DNA from: CAYFFO01 sp964342485
GTDB lineage: Bacteria > Chloroflexota > Dehalococcoidia > Lucifugimonadales > CAJWER01
NCBI GenBank assembly: GCA_964342485.1
Contig: CAYFFO010000016.1
Span: 1 to 46,519 of the forward strand
Direction of reading: 5' to 3'
DNA: 46,519 bases
Numbering within the stretch: position 1 is the stretch's first letter; each line of letters starts with the position of its first letter. This document shows positions 32,974-42,378 of the stretch, piece after piece. Under the pieces are notes generated by a model, which worked only from the letters and a program-made list of their open reading frames with translations, was not told where the DNA came from and ran no database searches. The translations under genes and the position numbers were made by a program.

Positions 32974-33834
32974 CTAGAGTTCTACCACCATTAGTTCATT
33001 CCCCCAAATCACTGGATTATTATATATGCGGGTAATATCAGAGAGCGCTTTTTCTTTTTGGGAAGGTATATCTAGGTTGTCAGCTTGATGTACCAAAACC
33101 AATTTTTTAGCATTTGATTCATGAGCCATTTCGGCAGAAGTAATGCTGCCGCACATATATTCCGCCTCTGGAGTGCCTTCTATTTCTTCTTGAACGTATA
33201 CGCATAGACATACGAGGGTATCGACGTCCATAGCAAGATCTGTAACTGATTTACAAGGTCTTGTATCACCAGTAATTACAATACTGCCTTCATCGCTATC
33301 AAGCCGGTAAGCCAGTGAATCGAGCCAGGGTTCCACATGTTCGGCCGGTGCTGCCGTAATTTCCCAGTTTTTTCCATAACAGACCTTTCCAGGTCCTATG
33401 TCTTTTACTTTAAATTTGGGAGCAGGTCTTGGTAACTTTCCACCTCGGCTAGTGTGCGCGTTAAGACTGAGAGGGTGATTAATCCGTGCTATCCAGTCAT
33501 GTGCGAAGGCTCCTTCATGTTCGTCCATAAGACGGTGGGTTAGTTGTTCAGTTAAATTTGGTCCAAAAACTTGGAGTTCATTCTCATCTCCAGTGTGGAG
33601 ATTCCATCGACTTAATAGAAAACAAGGATAGTCAACGTCATGGTCGAAGTGATGGTGAGTAAAAAGCAGGTAATCAATTTCAACTGGAGTTAGTCCCGCT
33701 TTGGAAAGTTTGTGAGTCGTGGATGGTCCACAGTCAAACATTATGTGATCATCTCCTACTTTTATGACGTAGGAAGAACCAAATCTTTCAGGTGATGGAG
33801 TAGGGGTCCCAGATCCAAGAATATAAAGTTTCAA
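32974..33834 (-). CDS. MBL-fold metallo-hydrolase, copy 3
   Basis: This is the third member of the same family as the genes at 1669 and 2549, 286 residues. It has GSGTPTPSPERFGSS, HHHFDH (His60, His62, Asp64, His65), an AEHVEP His, TGDT and LVHQ, so all metal ligands are kept. It differs most in the stretch that reads CWDD in copies 1 and 2 and CVYV here, and in the C-terminal third. The start is TTG at 33834 with GGGA upstream. It is convergent with the HIT gene and stands alone, so it is a dispersed paralogue rather than part of the tandem pair. Confidence 0.85.
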   Translation of the reverse strand: MKLYILGSGTPTPSPERFGSSYVIKVGDDHIMFDCGPSTTHKLSKAGLTPVEIDYLLFTHHHFDHDVDYPCFLLSRWNLHTGDENELQVFGPNLTEQLTHRLMDEHEGAFAHDWIARINHPLSLNAHTSRGGKLPRPAPKFKVKDIGPGKVCYGKNWEITAAPAEHVEPWLDSLAYRLDSDEGSIVITGDTRPCKSVTDLAMDVDTLVCLCVYVQEEIEGTPEAEYMCGSITSAEMAHESNAKKLVLVHQADNLDIPSQKEKALSDITRIYNNPVIWGNELMVVEL

Positions 33835-33914
33835 TTTACTGTCCCTTTTTGTGCATACAACTTTTTAGAGTTACCTATTTAGTCTAGTGTTTATAACGGT
33901 GTATTTAGACATGA

Positions 33915-34391
33915 TTATTGCTGATTTAAAGTGAAAGCCTTTTCCGCCAAGTTCCTAACGTCTTTTGGGGGTGGTGTTTTTATCTCATCTTCACATTCAA
34001 TGGATGTTCCTGCTAATAGGATAGATCTGTTTACCCACCGCCATCCCTTTTTCATACGAGGAAGCCTGATAATCGACTTGCAGAAATATATCATATCTAT
34101 GTGCTGGTGGTATCCTTGTACAGGATCATCTATATCTTCAAGCATTATTGTGAATGGAGGCATGATAGATTTTGGATATTCCAAATCTAATTTATTGCCT
34201 GTAGGTATAATTTCAACGTCAAGACCTGACTCTTCTTTAATTTCTCTTAATACGGCTTGAACTGGATTTTCATTTGGTTCAATATGTCCGCCTGGAGGTA
34301 GCCATGCTTTAACTTTAGGGTGCCAGTGTAATGCCAAATGGTTTTCAGATATAACAAACCCTGTAGCTGTAAAATGCCTGGTTGTTAACAT
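33915..34391 (-). CDS. Nudix hydrolase
   Basis: This is a 158-residue Nudix protein that hydrolyses a nucleoside diphosphate linked to another group. The Nudix box is complete: GGHIEPNENPVQAVLREIKEESGL (split here as GGHIEPNE and REIKEESGL), with the metal-binding Glu residues present. The N-terminus TATGFVISENHLALHWHPK and the sequence following the box do not point to a specific substrate. It lies 80 bases upstream of the MBL copy 3 gene on the same strand. Confidence 0.85.
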   Translation of the reverse strand: MLTTRHFTATGFVISENHLALHWHPKVKAWLPPGGHIEPNENPVQAVLREIKEESGLDVEIIPTGNKLDLEYPKSIMPPFTIMLEDIDDPVQGYHQHIDMIYFCKSIIRLPRMKKGWRWVNRSILLAGTSIECEDEIKTPPPKDVRNLAEKAFTLNQQ

Positions 34392-34423
34392 TTATGCGTA
34401 CTCAATCTGTTGAGATTCTCTCA

Positions 34424-36046
34424 TTATTTTCTAGAAACTCTATTGGAATCAATTTTCTTTTTTAAGAAAATTGTTCCTGCTCCCAAGATTAATATGACCG
34501 GACTGAATATTAATACCCATATTGCGGATGCAAGTATTAATTTACCCAATTCAGATAAGGTTCGAAAAGCGGTTTTGATTTGTTGGTTTACGTTTAGGCT
34601 ATCAACTATCCATTTATCAGGCTCTAATACACTTACATTTATAGTTGTAAACCCTCTTGCAAGCCCGTTTTCAGTTTGGCCGATAATAGTCAATTTAGCG
34701 ACAAATGGAAAGGATCTATGATTATAGTAGATATGACGCGTCATAGTTGTAGATATTCCGTGATCTAGCGAACCATTTAATGGGTCTGATCCATCTCCAA
34801 AATCCCAGATAAATTGGACGTTAGTGAAGTTTGGAGGACGGGTAAAAGAGCCGCTGAATTCCAATGTCTGCCCTGCTTCGATAGACAAACTGTCATTTGA
34901 AAATACTTCAATTTCCGGTATTCTCGCAACATGTATTTTTGTGATATCAGTCCCTTCGAACCGTCCATCTTCTCCAAAACCCTGTATGTTGAATTTCACG
35001 ATGTAAGGGGAGTTCAGTTCGCTAGAATAAACATGGTTTATAGTAGCTGTAACACTGGTATCTTCACTTTCTGTTGGGGCTATGATATTACTTTTAACAA
35101 TCGGAGATCCATCTCCAAAATCCCAGGTAAAACTGAAATCTTCGACACTTTTTGGGGCTTTAAAAGCGGCTCTGAATTGAACAGGCTCATTAATTCTCAC
35201 TTTTTGATCAGGCCCAGCATCTGCAAACATCGTAGAGGGACTTTTAATGATCGTAATGTTAACTAACGAGTAGGCAGCGGATTGTTCACGGTGTTTGACC
35301 TTTCCCATTACCTTTTCTGAATCTTCTTTCACAACCATTAGCGTTTTTTGTATTTGTAAAGTTTGTTCAATGGTTTCAGCCTTATTCAATAAATTTAGTA
35401 GTGCGGATTCAGTTGCTTTTAAATTGGTCAATCTGCCCTGCAGATCAATGTAATTATCTGTAATGTCTTCACGTGAGGATATTTCTGATTGGATTTTAAG
35501 TACCAAGTCATTTATTTTGTGGATAGATTTATCAAGCTGATTTGTTGGAACTCGGAAAGATATGAAACCATTCTGTTTTGAGTCTAGATGCCAACCTACA
35601 ACCCAGCCACCTAGGCTTGAAGCTACTTCTTTTATTTGTTCTATAGAAGTTCTTACGTCACTTACCTCAGCTTTGATGTCTATTGTTCTTGTGATAACTT
35701 GTCGTTCTGAAGCGAGGCTAGCTATTGAATTGGAATCCGGTAGGAAGTTTGAATTCACTGACACCGGAGTTTTTTCATCTAAATTCTTGGTTTCTAGACC
35801 TAGTGCGCGATCGGTTGAGGTAGTCCTATTTTCATTTTTTGTGGAGGATTTCTTAGAGTTACTTTGACCTTTTTCGATGCTTTCAGAATCTCCAACAGGT
35901 TTTGTTGCGATATCTTGGTTACTTGTAGACGGAGGCTGGAGTTCAAGGCTATCTTGGCTGCTGCTAGAAATATTACCGCAACTAATCGTGCTAATGAATA
36001 TTATAAAAGGTATTGGGATTGCAAATAATCTTGTTGTTGCAATCAT
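34424..36046 (-). CDS. DUF4349-PKD lipoprotein with C-terminal membrane helix
   Basis: This is a 540-residue envelope protein. Domain order: a signal peptide with lipobox Cys23 (STISC); a Ser/Asn-rich linker to about 110; a DUF4349-like region (about 115-266: VITRTIDIKAEVSD, SLGGWVVGWH, a long predicted coiled coil, AAYSLVNITI); two PKD-type beta domains each with WDFGDGS (about 276-373 and 376-474); a membrane helix (about 503-527); and a basic tail. Two membrane anchors would hold the PKD domains close to the cell surface. DUF4349 proteins usually lack PKD repeats, so the fusion is unusual. The function is unknown; a structural or binding role is plausible. The gene starts 65 bases downstream of tRNA-Glu. 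Confidence 0.7.
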   Translation of the reverse strand: MIATTRLFAIPIPFIIFISTISCGNISSSSQDSLELQPPSTSNQDIATKPVGDSESIEKGQSNSKKSSTKNENRTTSTDRALGLETKNLDEKTPVSVNSNFLPDSNSIASLASERQVITRTIDIKAEVSDVRTSIEQIKEVASSLGGWVVGWHLDSKQNGFISFRVPTNQLDKSIHKINDLVLKIQSEISSREDITDNYIDLQGRLTNLKATESALLNLLNKAETIEQTLQIQKTLMVVKEDSEKVMGKVKHREQSAAYSLVNITIIKSPSTMFADAGPDQKVRINEPVQFRAAFKAPKSVEDFSFTWDFGDGSPIVKSNIIAPTESEDTSVTATINHVYSSELNSPYIVKFNIQGFGEDGRFEGTDITKIHVARIPEIEVFSNDSLSIEAGQTLEFSGSFTRPPNFTNVQFIWDFGDGSDPLNGSLDHGISTTMTRHIYYNHRSFPFVAKLTIIGQTENGLARGFTTINVSVLEPDKWIVDSLNVNQQIKTAFRTLSELGKLILASAIWVLIFSPVILILGAGTIFLKKKIDSNRVSRK

Positions 36047-36111
36047 GCTGGCGGCACCAGTTCTTTCTTATGTAAATCGACTTCAAGCCTAGGTGTTTTT
36101 GCTATATCGAG

Positions 36112-36184
36112 TGCCCCCAACGGAATTCGAATCCGTGTTTCCGGCTTGAAAGGCCGACGTCCTAGTCCTCTAGACGATAGGGGC
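36112..36184 (-). tRNA. tRNA-Glu (UUC)
   Basis: Read on the minus strand, this is a 73-base cloverleaf. The acceptor is GCCCCTA/TGGGGGC with discriminator A; the anticodon stem is TCGGC/GCCGG with loop CTTTCAA, so the anticodon is TTC. The T arm is ACGGATTCGAATTCCGT. The 3' CCA is not encoded. No integrase or duplicated 3' end lies nearby, so there is no sign of use as an attachment site. Confidence 0.95.
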
Positions 36185-36308
36185 GCAATTTTGACCAATA
36201 CAAATCTTTTGTGAATTGACAGGAGATTATTAAAAGGCCTCTTTTATTCTATTATTATCCGTCAATTGGCGCAATAATCTACAAGTTTTAGTGTCTATAT
36301 TCAGGTAT

Positions 36309-37196
36309 CTAATTTCTCAGAGTAAACGTTGGATCTCCAGGGAATCCTACGTTTATATTTATGAGTTTCCAGTTAGGATGATCATATAAGTATCTAAATG
36401 TAAAGGGGATGGATCCATTTTCGGTATCAAATATTCCATTAGTAACCAACAAAGTTCCGGATGGGCTGCGTTCTAGGCTTGGCTCATCGATGAATGTAGG
36501 GGCTACCACATGTGTTGAAGAAAGATCTATATTATTTTGTATAAACTTCTTAAATGTTGCCTGGAATTTCCATAAAGACATTGATGACCTGAATGTCCAC
36601 ATATTATTGTAAAACTCAACAAAACTTTTTTCACGTACCGCTTTGTCAAAGTCTAACATCGTGTTTTTTGCGAGTAATTGAAGTTCTTTCTTTCCGGGTA
36701 CCTGTTTAAACCAAGTTCCGGGTCCTACTCCATAGCGGCCGGGACCAGTCAGAGAAAAGATTTTCCAGCTTCCTTGCTCTTTAACCACTGTTAAATTAAA
36801 TGGCATGCTTTTGTTCGATATTCCAGATAAAGTACCCGTATAAATATTCTTATCGCTACTATCTAGAGTGCGATTGTGCCATTCGGTTAGCTTGTAACTT
36901 GTTATATAGGAACCGGTAATCATGTCGATGAATTTATCTAATGATTGTGCCTGTTTAAAATCATCCGATCCTAATTCATAAGCATCATTTAAATTATCTG
37001 AACTGATGGTTTTTAGAAACGTATCTGCAGTTTGGGCTGAATCGCTAGTTGTAAGGTATACCAGAGCAAAATTGGCACCAGTACATGTTAATACAAATAT
37101 GATTGATCCAATCAAGGAAAAAAGTAGGGTTTTTTGTAGCCTCTTTTTCCTTTCTTTTACAATATGGATTGCGCCTGAATCAGGAAAAGTTTTCAT
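36309..37196 (-). CDS. Membrane-anchored protein with two NTF2-like repeats
   Basis: This is a 295-residue protein with a cytoplasmic basic start (KERKKRLQK), one membrane helix (about 23-49) and an external part made of two similar halves. The first (about 52-155) contains TADTFLKTISSDNLNDAYEL and ends with a GSWKIFSL strand. The second (about 180-290) ends with HPNWKLININVGF. Both halves have the helix-strand pattern of small NTF2-like domains such as DUF4878. No catalytic residues are apparent. It lies 14 bases before argC's stop region on the same strand and may be cotranscribed with it. The function is unknown. Confidence 0.5.
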   Translation of the reverse strand: MKTFPDSGAIHIVKERKKRLQKTLLFSLIGSIIFVLTCTGANFALVYLTTSDSAQTADTFLKTISSDNLNDAYELGSDDFKQAQSLDKFIDMITGSYITSYKLTEWHNRTLDSSDKNIYTGTLSGISNKSMPFNLTVVKEQGSWKIFSLTGPGRYGVGPGTWFKQVPGKKELQLLAKNTMLDFDKAVREKSFVEFYNNMWTFRSSMSLWKFQATFKKFIQNNIDLSSTHVVAPTFIDEPSLERSPSGTLLVTNGIFDTENGSIPFTFRYLYDHPNWKLININVGFPGDPTFTLRN

Positions 37197-37209
37197 TAGC
37201 CATCTTTTT

Positions 37210-38247
37210 TTATGGGTAGAGCGATAATTGTTTTAGACCTTCATTTTCAGGTAGTCCAAACATAATATTCATGTTTTGAACAGCTTGACCTGCTGCACCT
37301 TTGACAAGGTTATCTATGCAGCTTATTACTATAAGCCTTTGACCAGAAACGTCGGTTGTCGGATATATTAAGCAGTCGTTGTTTCCTTGTGTATGTTTCG
37401 TTTCGGGAGGAGCATCAGATATGTTAGTGAAGGGTGCGTTTCTATAAAACTCCTGATAAATTTCTTTTAAATATTCTCTTGTTTTATTTGTTTTTGTGAA
37501 TGAATCCATTTTCAATTTTCCATAGCAGGTAGCTAATATGCCGCGTGTCATTGGGACGAGATGAGGCACGAAAGTGATTTGAGGTGATATGTTTGTGTTC
37601 AGTAAACTAAGCTCTTGGGTAATTTCTGGTAGATGTCTGTGACCATTTACTGAATAAGCTTTCAGGTTCTCATTGATTTCAGAATAGAGATTTTGAATAG
37701 ATGCTTTCCGACCTGCCCCTGATACTCCGGATTTAGCGTCTACTATAATTTCCGGTTCTATCAATCCTTCTTTAATTACAGGAGCCATAGCTAGGATTGC
37801 TGCAGTAGGGTAACATCCTGGGTTTGCTATAAGACTTGCATTTGATATCTTTTCAGGTCTGATTTCAGGTAGCCCGTATACGGCTTTACTCAGCAATTCT
37901 GGATAAGAGTGATCAAAGTCATACCAATTTTTATAATCGGATGTTTGCTCCAATCTAAAATCCGCGCTTATATCAATCACTTTTATACCTTGATTAATCA
38001 AGGGTGCTATTTTCTCAGCACTTGCTACATGTGGAAGAGCTGAGAATACTACATCTAGGTTGCCAGTAATTTCTTCAGTTATCTCAAGATCAAATGGAAG
38101 AAGATGTGGAAAAATTTCCCGTAGCGGTTTTCCGGCTTGACTCCTACCTGTTACCGATTTGATGTCAATAGCAGGGTGATTATAAAGTATGCGTGCCAGT
38201 TCTATTCCTGCGTATCCTGTTACGTTGATTATTCCGGCTTTGATCAA
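37210..38247 (-). CDS. argC: N-acetyl-gamma-glutamyl-phosphate reductase
   Basis: ArgC makes N-acetylglutamate semialdehyde in arginine synthesis using NADPH. The protein has 345 residues with an opening Rossmann fold (IINVTGYAGIELARIL), the catalytic Cys in NPGCYPTA, SGVSGAGRK and the His in VPHLVPMTRG, all standard for the family. The frame opens to an ATG at 38274, but GGGAG at 38257-38253 (minus strand) is spaced for the TTG at 38247, and the Rossmann start then lies at the expected distance. No other arg gene is adjacent, so the pathway is scattered in this genome. Confidence 0.93.
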   Translation of the reverse strand: MIKAGIINVTGYAGIELARILYNHPAIDIKSVTGRSQAGKPLREIFPHLLPFDLEITEEITGNLDVVFSALPHVASAEKIAPLINQGIKVIDISADFRLEQTSDYKNWYDFDHSYPELLSKAVYGLPEIRPEKISNASLIANPGCYPTAAILAMAPVIKEGLIEPEIIVDAKSGVSGAGRKASIQNLYSEINENLKAYSVNGHRHLPEITQELSLLNTNISPQITFVPHLVPMTRGILATCYGKLKMDSFTKTNKTREYLKEIYQEFYRNAPFTNISDAPPETKHTQGNNDCLIYPTTDVSGQRLIVISCIDNLVKGAAGQAVQNMNIMFGLPENEGLKQLSLYP

Positions 38248-38364
38248 TGCAGTCTCCCGCAAGATGAAATTCATGTAATTTCTAGTATTAAGGGAAGATT
38301 ATAACCTTACATGGCCTAGGTATACTACTTAGTTACATGTAAATTTAGTGATAATTAGCTTAAA

Positions 38365-39030
38365 TCAATTGGCAAATTCTACTTTTGAAGGACATTGATG
38401 AGATAGATTACAGAGGTGACACAGTGGTTTTCTGGCCTTGCAGATTTTTCTGCCATGATTAATTAGCAATAAATGAAATTGAAAAACATCATTGGCGATA
38501 ACTTTGTTTTCCAAGATATCATGTGCATCGTCTGCAGTCGTCGGCGAGTCAATAAGCCCAAGCCTCTTAGCTACCCTATATATATGAGTGTCAACTGGCA
38601 TAGCTGGCATGCCAAGTGAAAAACAAAGTATTATAGCTGCAGTTTTTGGACCTATACCATCCAATCGTTTGAGCCATGATTTGGCTTCTTGCAGTGGCAT
38701 TTCTTTCAAAAACGAAAGATCATAAGATCCCAATTCATCGTATATCTGGTTTAAAACAGCTTTTATTCGAGGAGCTTTAGTTTTGGACAAGCCTCCTGTT
38801 CTGATAGATTCTTCTATCTCAGATACCTCAGCAATCGCAACCTGTTCAATGTTGCCAAATTTGTCCATCAGGTTCAAAAATGCACGCTCTGAATTTATGT
38901 CTGAAGTGTGTTGAGATAAGATCGTATAAACTAACTCCAAAGCCGGATCATAACGTGGTTCCCATTCAAATACTCCATATTCAGTCGTAAGTATATTAAT
39001 TAACTCGTCGATTTTAATGTTAGATTGCAT
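38365..39030 (-). CDS. nth: Endonuclease III
   Basis: Nth is a DNA glycosylase/AP lyase for oxidised pyrimidines. It has 221 residues with the helix-hairpin-helix LDGIGPKTAA containing the catalytic Lys129, the catalytic Asp147 in PVDTHIYR, and the four-Cys iron-sulfur cluster with spacing C-x6-C-x2-C-x5-C (Cys197, 204, 207, 213). The common LSAQTTD segment is LSQHTSD here. It lies 117 bases upstream of argC with no functional link. Confidence 0.94.
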   Translation of the reverse strand: MQSNIKIDELINILTTEYGVFEWEPRYDPALELVYTILSQHTSDINSERAFLNLMDKFGNIEQVAIAEVSEIEESIRTGGLSKTKAPRIKAVLNQIYDELGSYDLSFLKEMPLQEAKSWLKRLDGIGPKTAAIILCFSLGMPAMPVDTHIYRVAKRLGLIDSPTTADDAHDILENKVIANDVFQFHLLLINHGRKICKARKPLCHLCNLSHQCPSKVEFAN

Positions 39031-39148
39031 AAGGATAAGGTATAGGTTTCATGAACAATTATTTTTTAAACATGATCAGACTATCATAAGTTTTATATGG
39101 GGTAGAATAAAATTCACGTACGATCAATGAAAGGGTAATAATAATTAA

Positions 39149-39202
39149 CATGATCCCATGTAATTTTTTGTGAATTGATGGTTATATATGGGATTGTTCA
39201 TG
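39149..39202. repeat. Imperfect inverted repeat before HEAT gene
   Basis: CATGATCCCAT (39149-39159) and ATGGGATTGTTCATG (39188-39202) are inverted copies with a four-base insertion in the right arm, 28 bases apart, ending 22 bases before the ATG at 39225. It could be an operator or a leader hairpin occluding translation. Confidence 0.3.
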
Positions 39203-39224
39203 ATGTTATATACATCACAAATCT

Positions 39225-40157
39225 ATGGAATTTCAAAAGTTTATAAATAAACTCAACAAAGATGGTTCGGTTTGGAAACCGGCTGATATAGTTGCTCTCT
39301 CAGGTTTAACCAAACATGAGATCAAAGAATTTAAGCTTGTATGGCCAAAACTAACAACTATTAAAAAATACGATCTTGTAGAACAGCTAATCGATCTGGA
39401 GAAAGACAGTGCATCAGTAGACTTTTCTAGTGTTTTAATATCCTGTATATACGATGACGATATTGGAATTCGTAAGGCTTCATTGATCGGACTCAGTCAA
39501 TGTGAAGATCGAAGTTTAATTAAACCATTGATCGAAATAATTCAAAATGATGCTTCTTATGAAGTAAGAATTGCAGCTATTATTGCCATTAGTGGCTTTG
39601 TAACTATGTATCAAACAGGTAAATTAGGTTCTGGGGATTTTGAAAAAATTCGAAAATGTTTGTTTACTATTTTGTCACAGAAAGAAGATCATATTGAAGT
39701 CCGATGTCGCGCTATTGAGGTTGTCGGTGGCATACTTGATTCGTCTACCGAAAGAATAATTAAAGATGCGTATGATAGTGGCGTATTAGAGTTAAAAAAG
39801 AGTTCAATTAGAGCCATGGCTCTGACATCCGATATCAAGTGGGTGCAATTAATTATTGATGATATGGAAGATCAATCTGCTGAAATTCGATATGAATCTG
39901 TTACTACAGCTGGCATGGTTGGAGATGAGACAATAGTGCCATATTTGATTGATTTACTCCAGGATGATGATTCGGATGTACAGTTAGCAGCAATATCTTC
40001 TTTGGGTATGATTGGAGGCATGATTGCCAAGATGGCTTTAAATAAATGCTTGGAAGTTGATGATTTTCGAGAAGCAGCTGAATTGGCATTAGGAAATATT
40101 GCCTTTGATGATGATCCAATGGGTATTAATATGATGCAGTCCGATAGCAATTTTTAG
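39225..40157 (+). CDS. HEAT-repeat protein
   Basis: This 310-residue protein is built of helical HEAT/PBS-lyase-type repeats from about residue 70 to 285, for example DDDIGIRKASLIGLSQCEDRSLIKPL, SYEVRIAAIIAISGF, SAEIRYESVTTAGMVGDETIVPYL and DSDVQLAAISSLGMIGG. It has no signal peptide or membrane segment, and the C-terminal tail is acidic. Such proteins are binding scaffolds, and some act as phycobilin lyases, which is unlikely here. The ribosome site before ATG 39225 is weak. It stands 54 bases upstream of the PLP enzyme gene on the same strand. Confidence 0.75.
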   Translation: MEFQKFINKLNKDGSVWKPADIVALSGLTKHEIKEFKLVWPKLTTIKKYDLVEQLIDLEKDSASVDFSSVLISCIYDDDIGIRKASLIGLSQCEDRSLIKPLIEIIQNDASYEVRIAAIIAISGFVTMYQTGKLGSGDFEKIRKCLFTILSQKEDHIEVRCRAIEVVGGILDSSTERIIKDAYDSGVLELKKSSIRAMALTSDIKWVQLIIDDMEDQSAEIRYESVTTAGMVGDETIVPYLIDLLQDDDSDVQLAAISSLGMIGGMIAKMALNKCLEVDDFREAAELALGNIAFDDDPMGINMMQSDSNF

Positions 40158-40211
40158 TCACTGTTTAAAATTCAACTATGATGATCATTACTGGTTAGCA
40201 AAGGTAAAAGT

Positions 40212-41171
40212 ATGGAATGGTTAAGATTTGCCGAAGGAATAATAAAGGGTGAAAACTGGGCTCCGACTCCCTTGTTGCCTGCTGCTACTCTGAGCCACAA
40301 ATTAGGAGTAGATCTTTGGTTTAAACGTGAAGACTGTACGCCTATTGGATCATTTAAATTTAGAGGTGCTCTTGTTTGCATGGATAAACTTGGGGATCGT
40401 CTTTCGGATAAAGGAGTATATGTTGCTTCTGCCGGAAATTATGGTATTGCTATTGCTGAAGCCGGGAGAAGATTTGGAATACCTGTTAACGTAGTAGTAC
40501 CTGAGAACGCCACTCCGTCCAAGAAAGATCGTATTCGTTTATGTGGGGCGAATCTAATTGTACATGGCGATGACTTTGATGATTCGAAGCAATTTGCGAG
40601 AGATCTATCAACTAAGCATGGTGGATCTTTTTGGGAAGACGGAGTGGTTAAAGAGATGTCTCATGGTGCAGGTACAATTGCTTCTGAAATACTGGAACAA
40701 GATCCAAATTGGGATGTTGTACTAGTTCCCCTGGGAAACGGTTCTTTGATTAAAGGGATCGCGTCTGTCATTAAAAAGACAAATCCAGATACAAAGATAA
40801 TTGGACTGGTTCCATCAGGTTCGCCGGCTATGTATGAGGCGTTCAAGGACATGTTTGTTTATGGATCTGCTGAAAGCCTAACATATGCTGATGGCTTAGG
40901 TGTAAGAATACCGATATCAGATATAACAGAAGAGATAAAGACCTTAGTAGATGATGTTTGGTTGGTAGAAGAAGAAAATTTACTACCGGCGGTAAATACT
41001 TTGATCAGGTTAGAACAGATAATAACGGAACCTTCTGCTGCAATTTGTATTGCAGCACTTGTAGAAAATATAGAGGGATTAAGCGGTAAAAAAGTAGCAG
41101 CTATAATAACTGGCTCTTTGCTTAACATGGGAATGTTACAAAGCATTTTGGAAATGGATACATTAGTATAA
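40212..41171 (+). CDS. Threonine-dehydratase-like PLP enzyme
   Basis: This is a fold-type II PLP enzyme of 319 residues, the size of catabolic threonine/serine dehydratases without a regulatory ACT domain. It has the Schiff-base Lys49 in GSFKFRGA, ASAGNYGIAIA, PENATPSKKDRIRLCGA, the glycine loop PLGNGSLIKG and the closing ITGSLLNMG. The usual SSGNHA motif is SAGNYG, which together with the divergent glycine loop means threonine as substrate is not assured; another hydroxy-amino acid is possible. AAGG precedes the ATG. An NAD-kinase-like gene and two Gfo/Idh/MocA genes follow. Confidence 0.8.
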   Translation: MEWLRFAEGIIKGENWAPTPLLPAATLSHKLGVDLWFKREDCTPIGSFKFRGALVCMDKLGDRLSDKGVYVASAGNYGIAIAEAGRRFGIPVNVVVPENATPSKKDRIRLCGANLIVHGDDFDDSKQFARDLSTKHGGSFWEDGVVKEMSHGAGTIASEILEQDPNWDVVLVPLGNGSLIKGIASVIKKTNPDTKIIGLVPSGSPAMYEAFKDMFVYGSAESLTYADGLGVRIPISDITEEIKTLVDDVWLVEEENLLPAVNTLIRLEQIITEPSAAICIAALVENIEGLSGKKVAAIITGSLLNMGMLQSILEMDTLV

Positions 41172-41340
41172 GACTTCTTATTTTATTGAATCGAAGATTC
41201 AAATAATGACTAAAAAAATAAATTCAGATAAATTAAGTTCACAGGTTCAAATATTTTTAATAAGGGATATTTTATTAACCTGTTTTGTAGGGAAAAAGAT
41301 TCCATAGATAGCTGATATTAAATTTCAGGAGGTGTTGTTT

Positions 41341-42278
41341 GTGTTAGTTGGCATAATTGCGAATCCTTCTGCTGGTAAAGATATTAGACGGATCGTTGCT
41401 CAAGGAAGATTTGTTCCCAATCACGAGAAAGTAAATATATTAAAACGGGTTTTATCTGGATTAGGCGCATCACCAGCTAAACAGGTAGTTATGATGCCTG
41501 ATAGTGGCAAACTTTCATATGCAGCTGCGCAAAATACATCAGAAGATCTCAAAATAGATTTTCTTGAAATGCGATTATCAGATGATGAAAATGATTCTAC
41601 CCTAGCTGGAGAAGCTATGGCCAAATTGGGAGTTTCTTGCATTATCACATTGGGGGGTGACGGTACTAACAGGGCAGTGGCTAAAGGCTCAGGCCAGTTA
41701 CCTTTAATTCCGATTTCAACCGGCACCAACAACGTATTTCCATATATGATCGAAGGCACAGTGGCTGGTTTAGTTGCAGGAATTATATCATCGGGTAAAG
41801 TTGAAGTTGATTCGATAACTACACCTAGTAAGCTTGTAGAAATAATGATTGATGGGGTTGTACGAGACATCGCCCTTATAGATGTAGCGGTTAGTAAGGA
41901 AAGGTTTATAGGAGCCCGAGCAGTCTGGGATATCGATACACTACATGAAATATTTTTGACCCGAGCTGAATCAGACTCTATAGGACTATCAGCGATTGGT
42001 TCTAGAATCATGAAAGTAGAATCTAACGATGATTATGGTCTTCATATAGAATTGGGAGGTAAGGCCACAAGGATTATTGCTCCCGTAGCTCCGGGATTAA
42101 TATCTGAAGTTGATGTCCATTTTTGGTCACGTATTCCAATGAATAAGCCACGAGAAATTACGCTTAGACCCTGTACAATCGCATTAGATGGAGAGAGAAG
42201 TCTTACTGTGAATAAAGAAAATACAGTGGAGGTACTTATTACAGATAAAGGTCCACGCGTGGCCTCAATAAAAAAAAC
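41341..42278 (+). CDS. AcoX/NAD-kinase-like protein, 3' end in gap
   Basis: This belongs to the ATP-NAD kinase superfamily, AcoX-like branch; 312 codons are visible. It has ANPSAGKDIRR at the start, the kinase signature GGDGTNR (105-111), and STGTNNVFPY. AcoX proteins lie in acetoin and other catabolic operons and their reaction is unclear; NAD phosphorylation is possible but not shown. AGGAGG at 41327-41332 is spaced for the GTG at 41341. The ending GPRVASIKK is close to where AcoX proteins stop, so only a few residues are probably lost in the run of Ns. The open frame through the gap into the next gene is an artefact. Confidence 0.7.
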
Positions 42279-42378
42279 NNNNNNNNNNNNNNNNNNNNNN
42301 NNNNNNNNNNNNNNNNNNNNNNNNNNNNNNNNNNNNNNNNNNNNNNNNNNNNNNNNNNNNNNNNNNNNNNNNNNNNNN
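42279..42378. other. Assembly gap, 100 Ns
   Basis: Exactly 100 Ns, the customary placeholder for a gap of unknown length. It hides the 3' end of the AcoX-like gene and the 5' end of the following oxidoreductase, and perhaps more. The flanking frames match by chance. Confidence 0.97.

Noticed and set aside
36112..36184. tRNA-Glu as an integration site
   Set aside because: No integrase, no repeated tRNA 3' segment and no change in gene style on either side.
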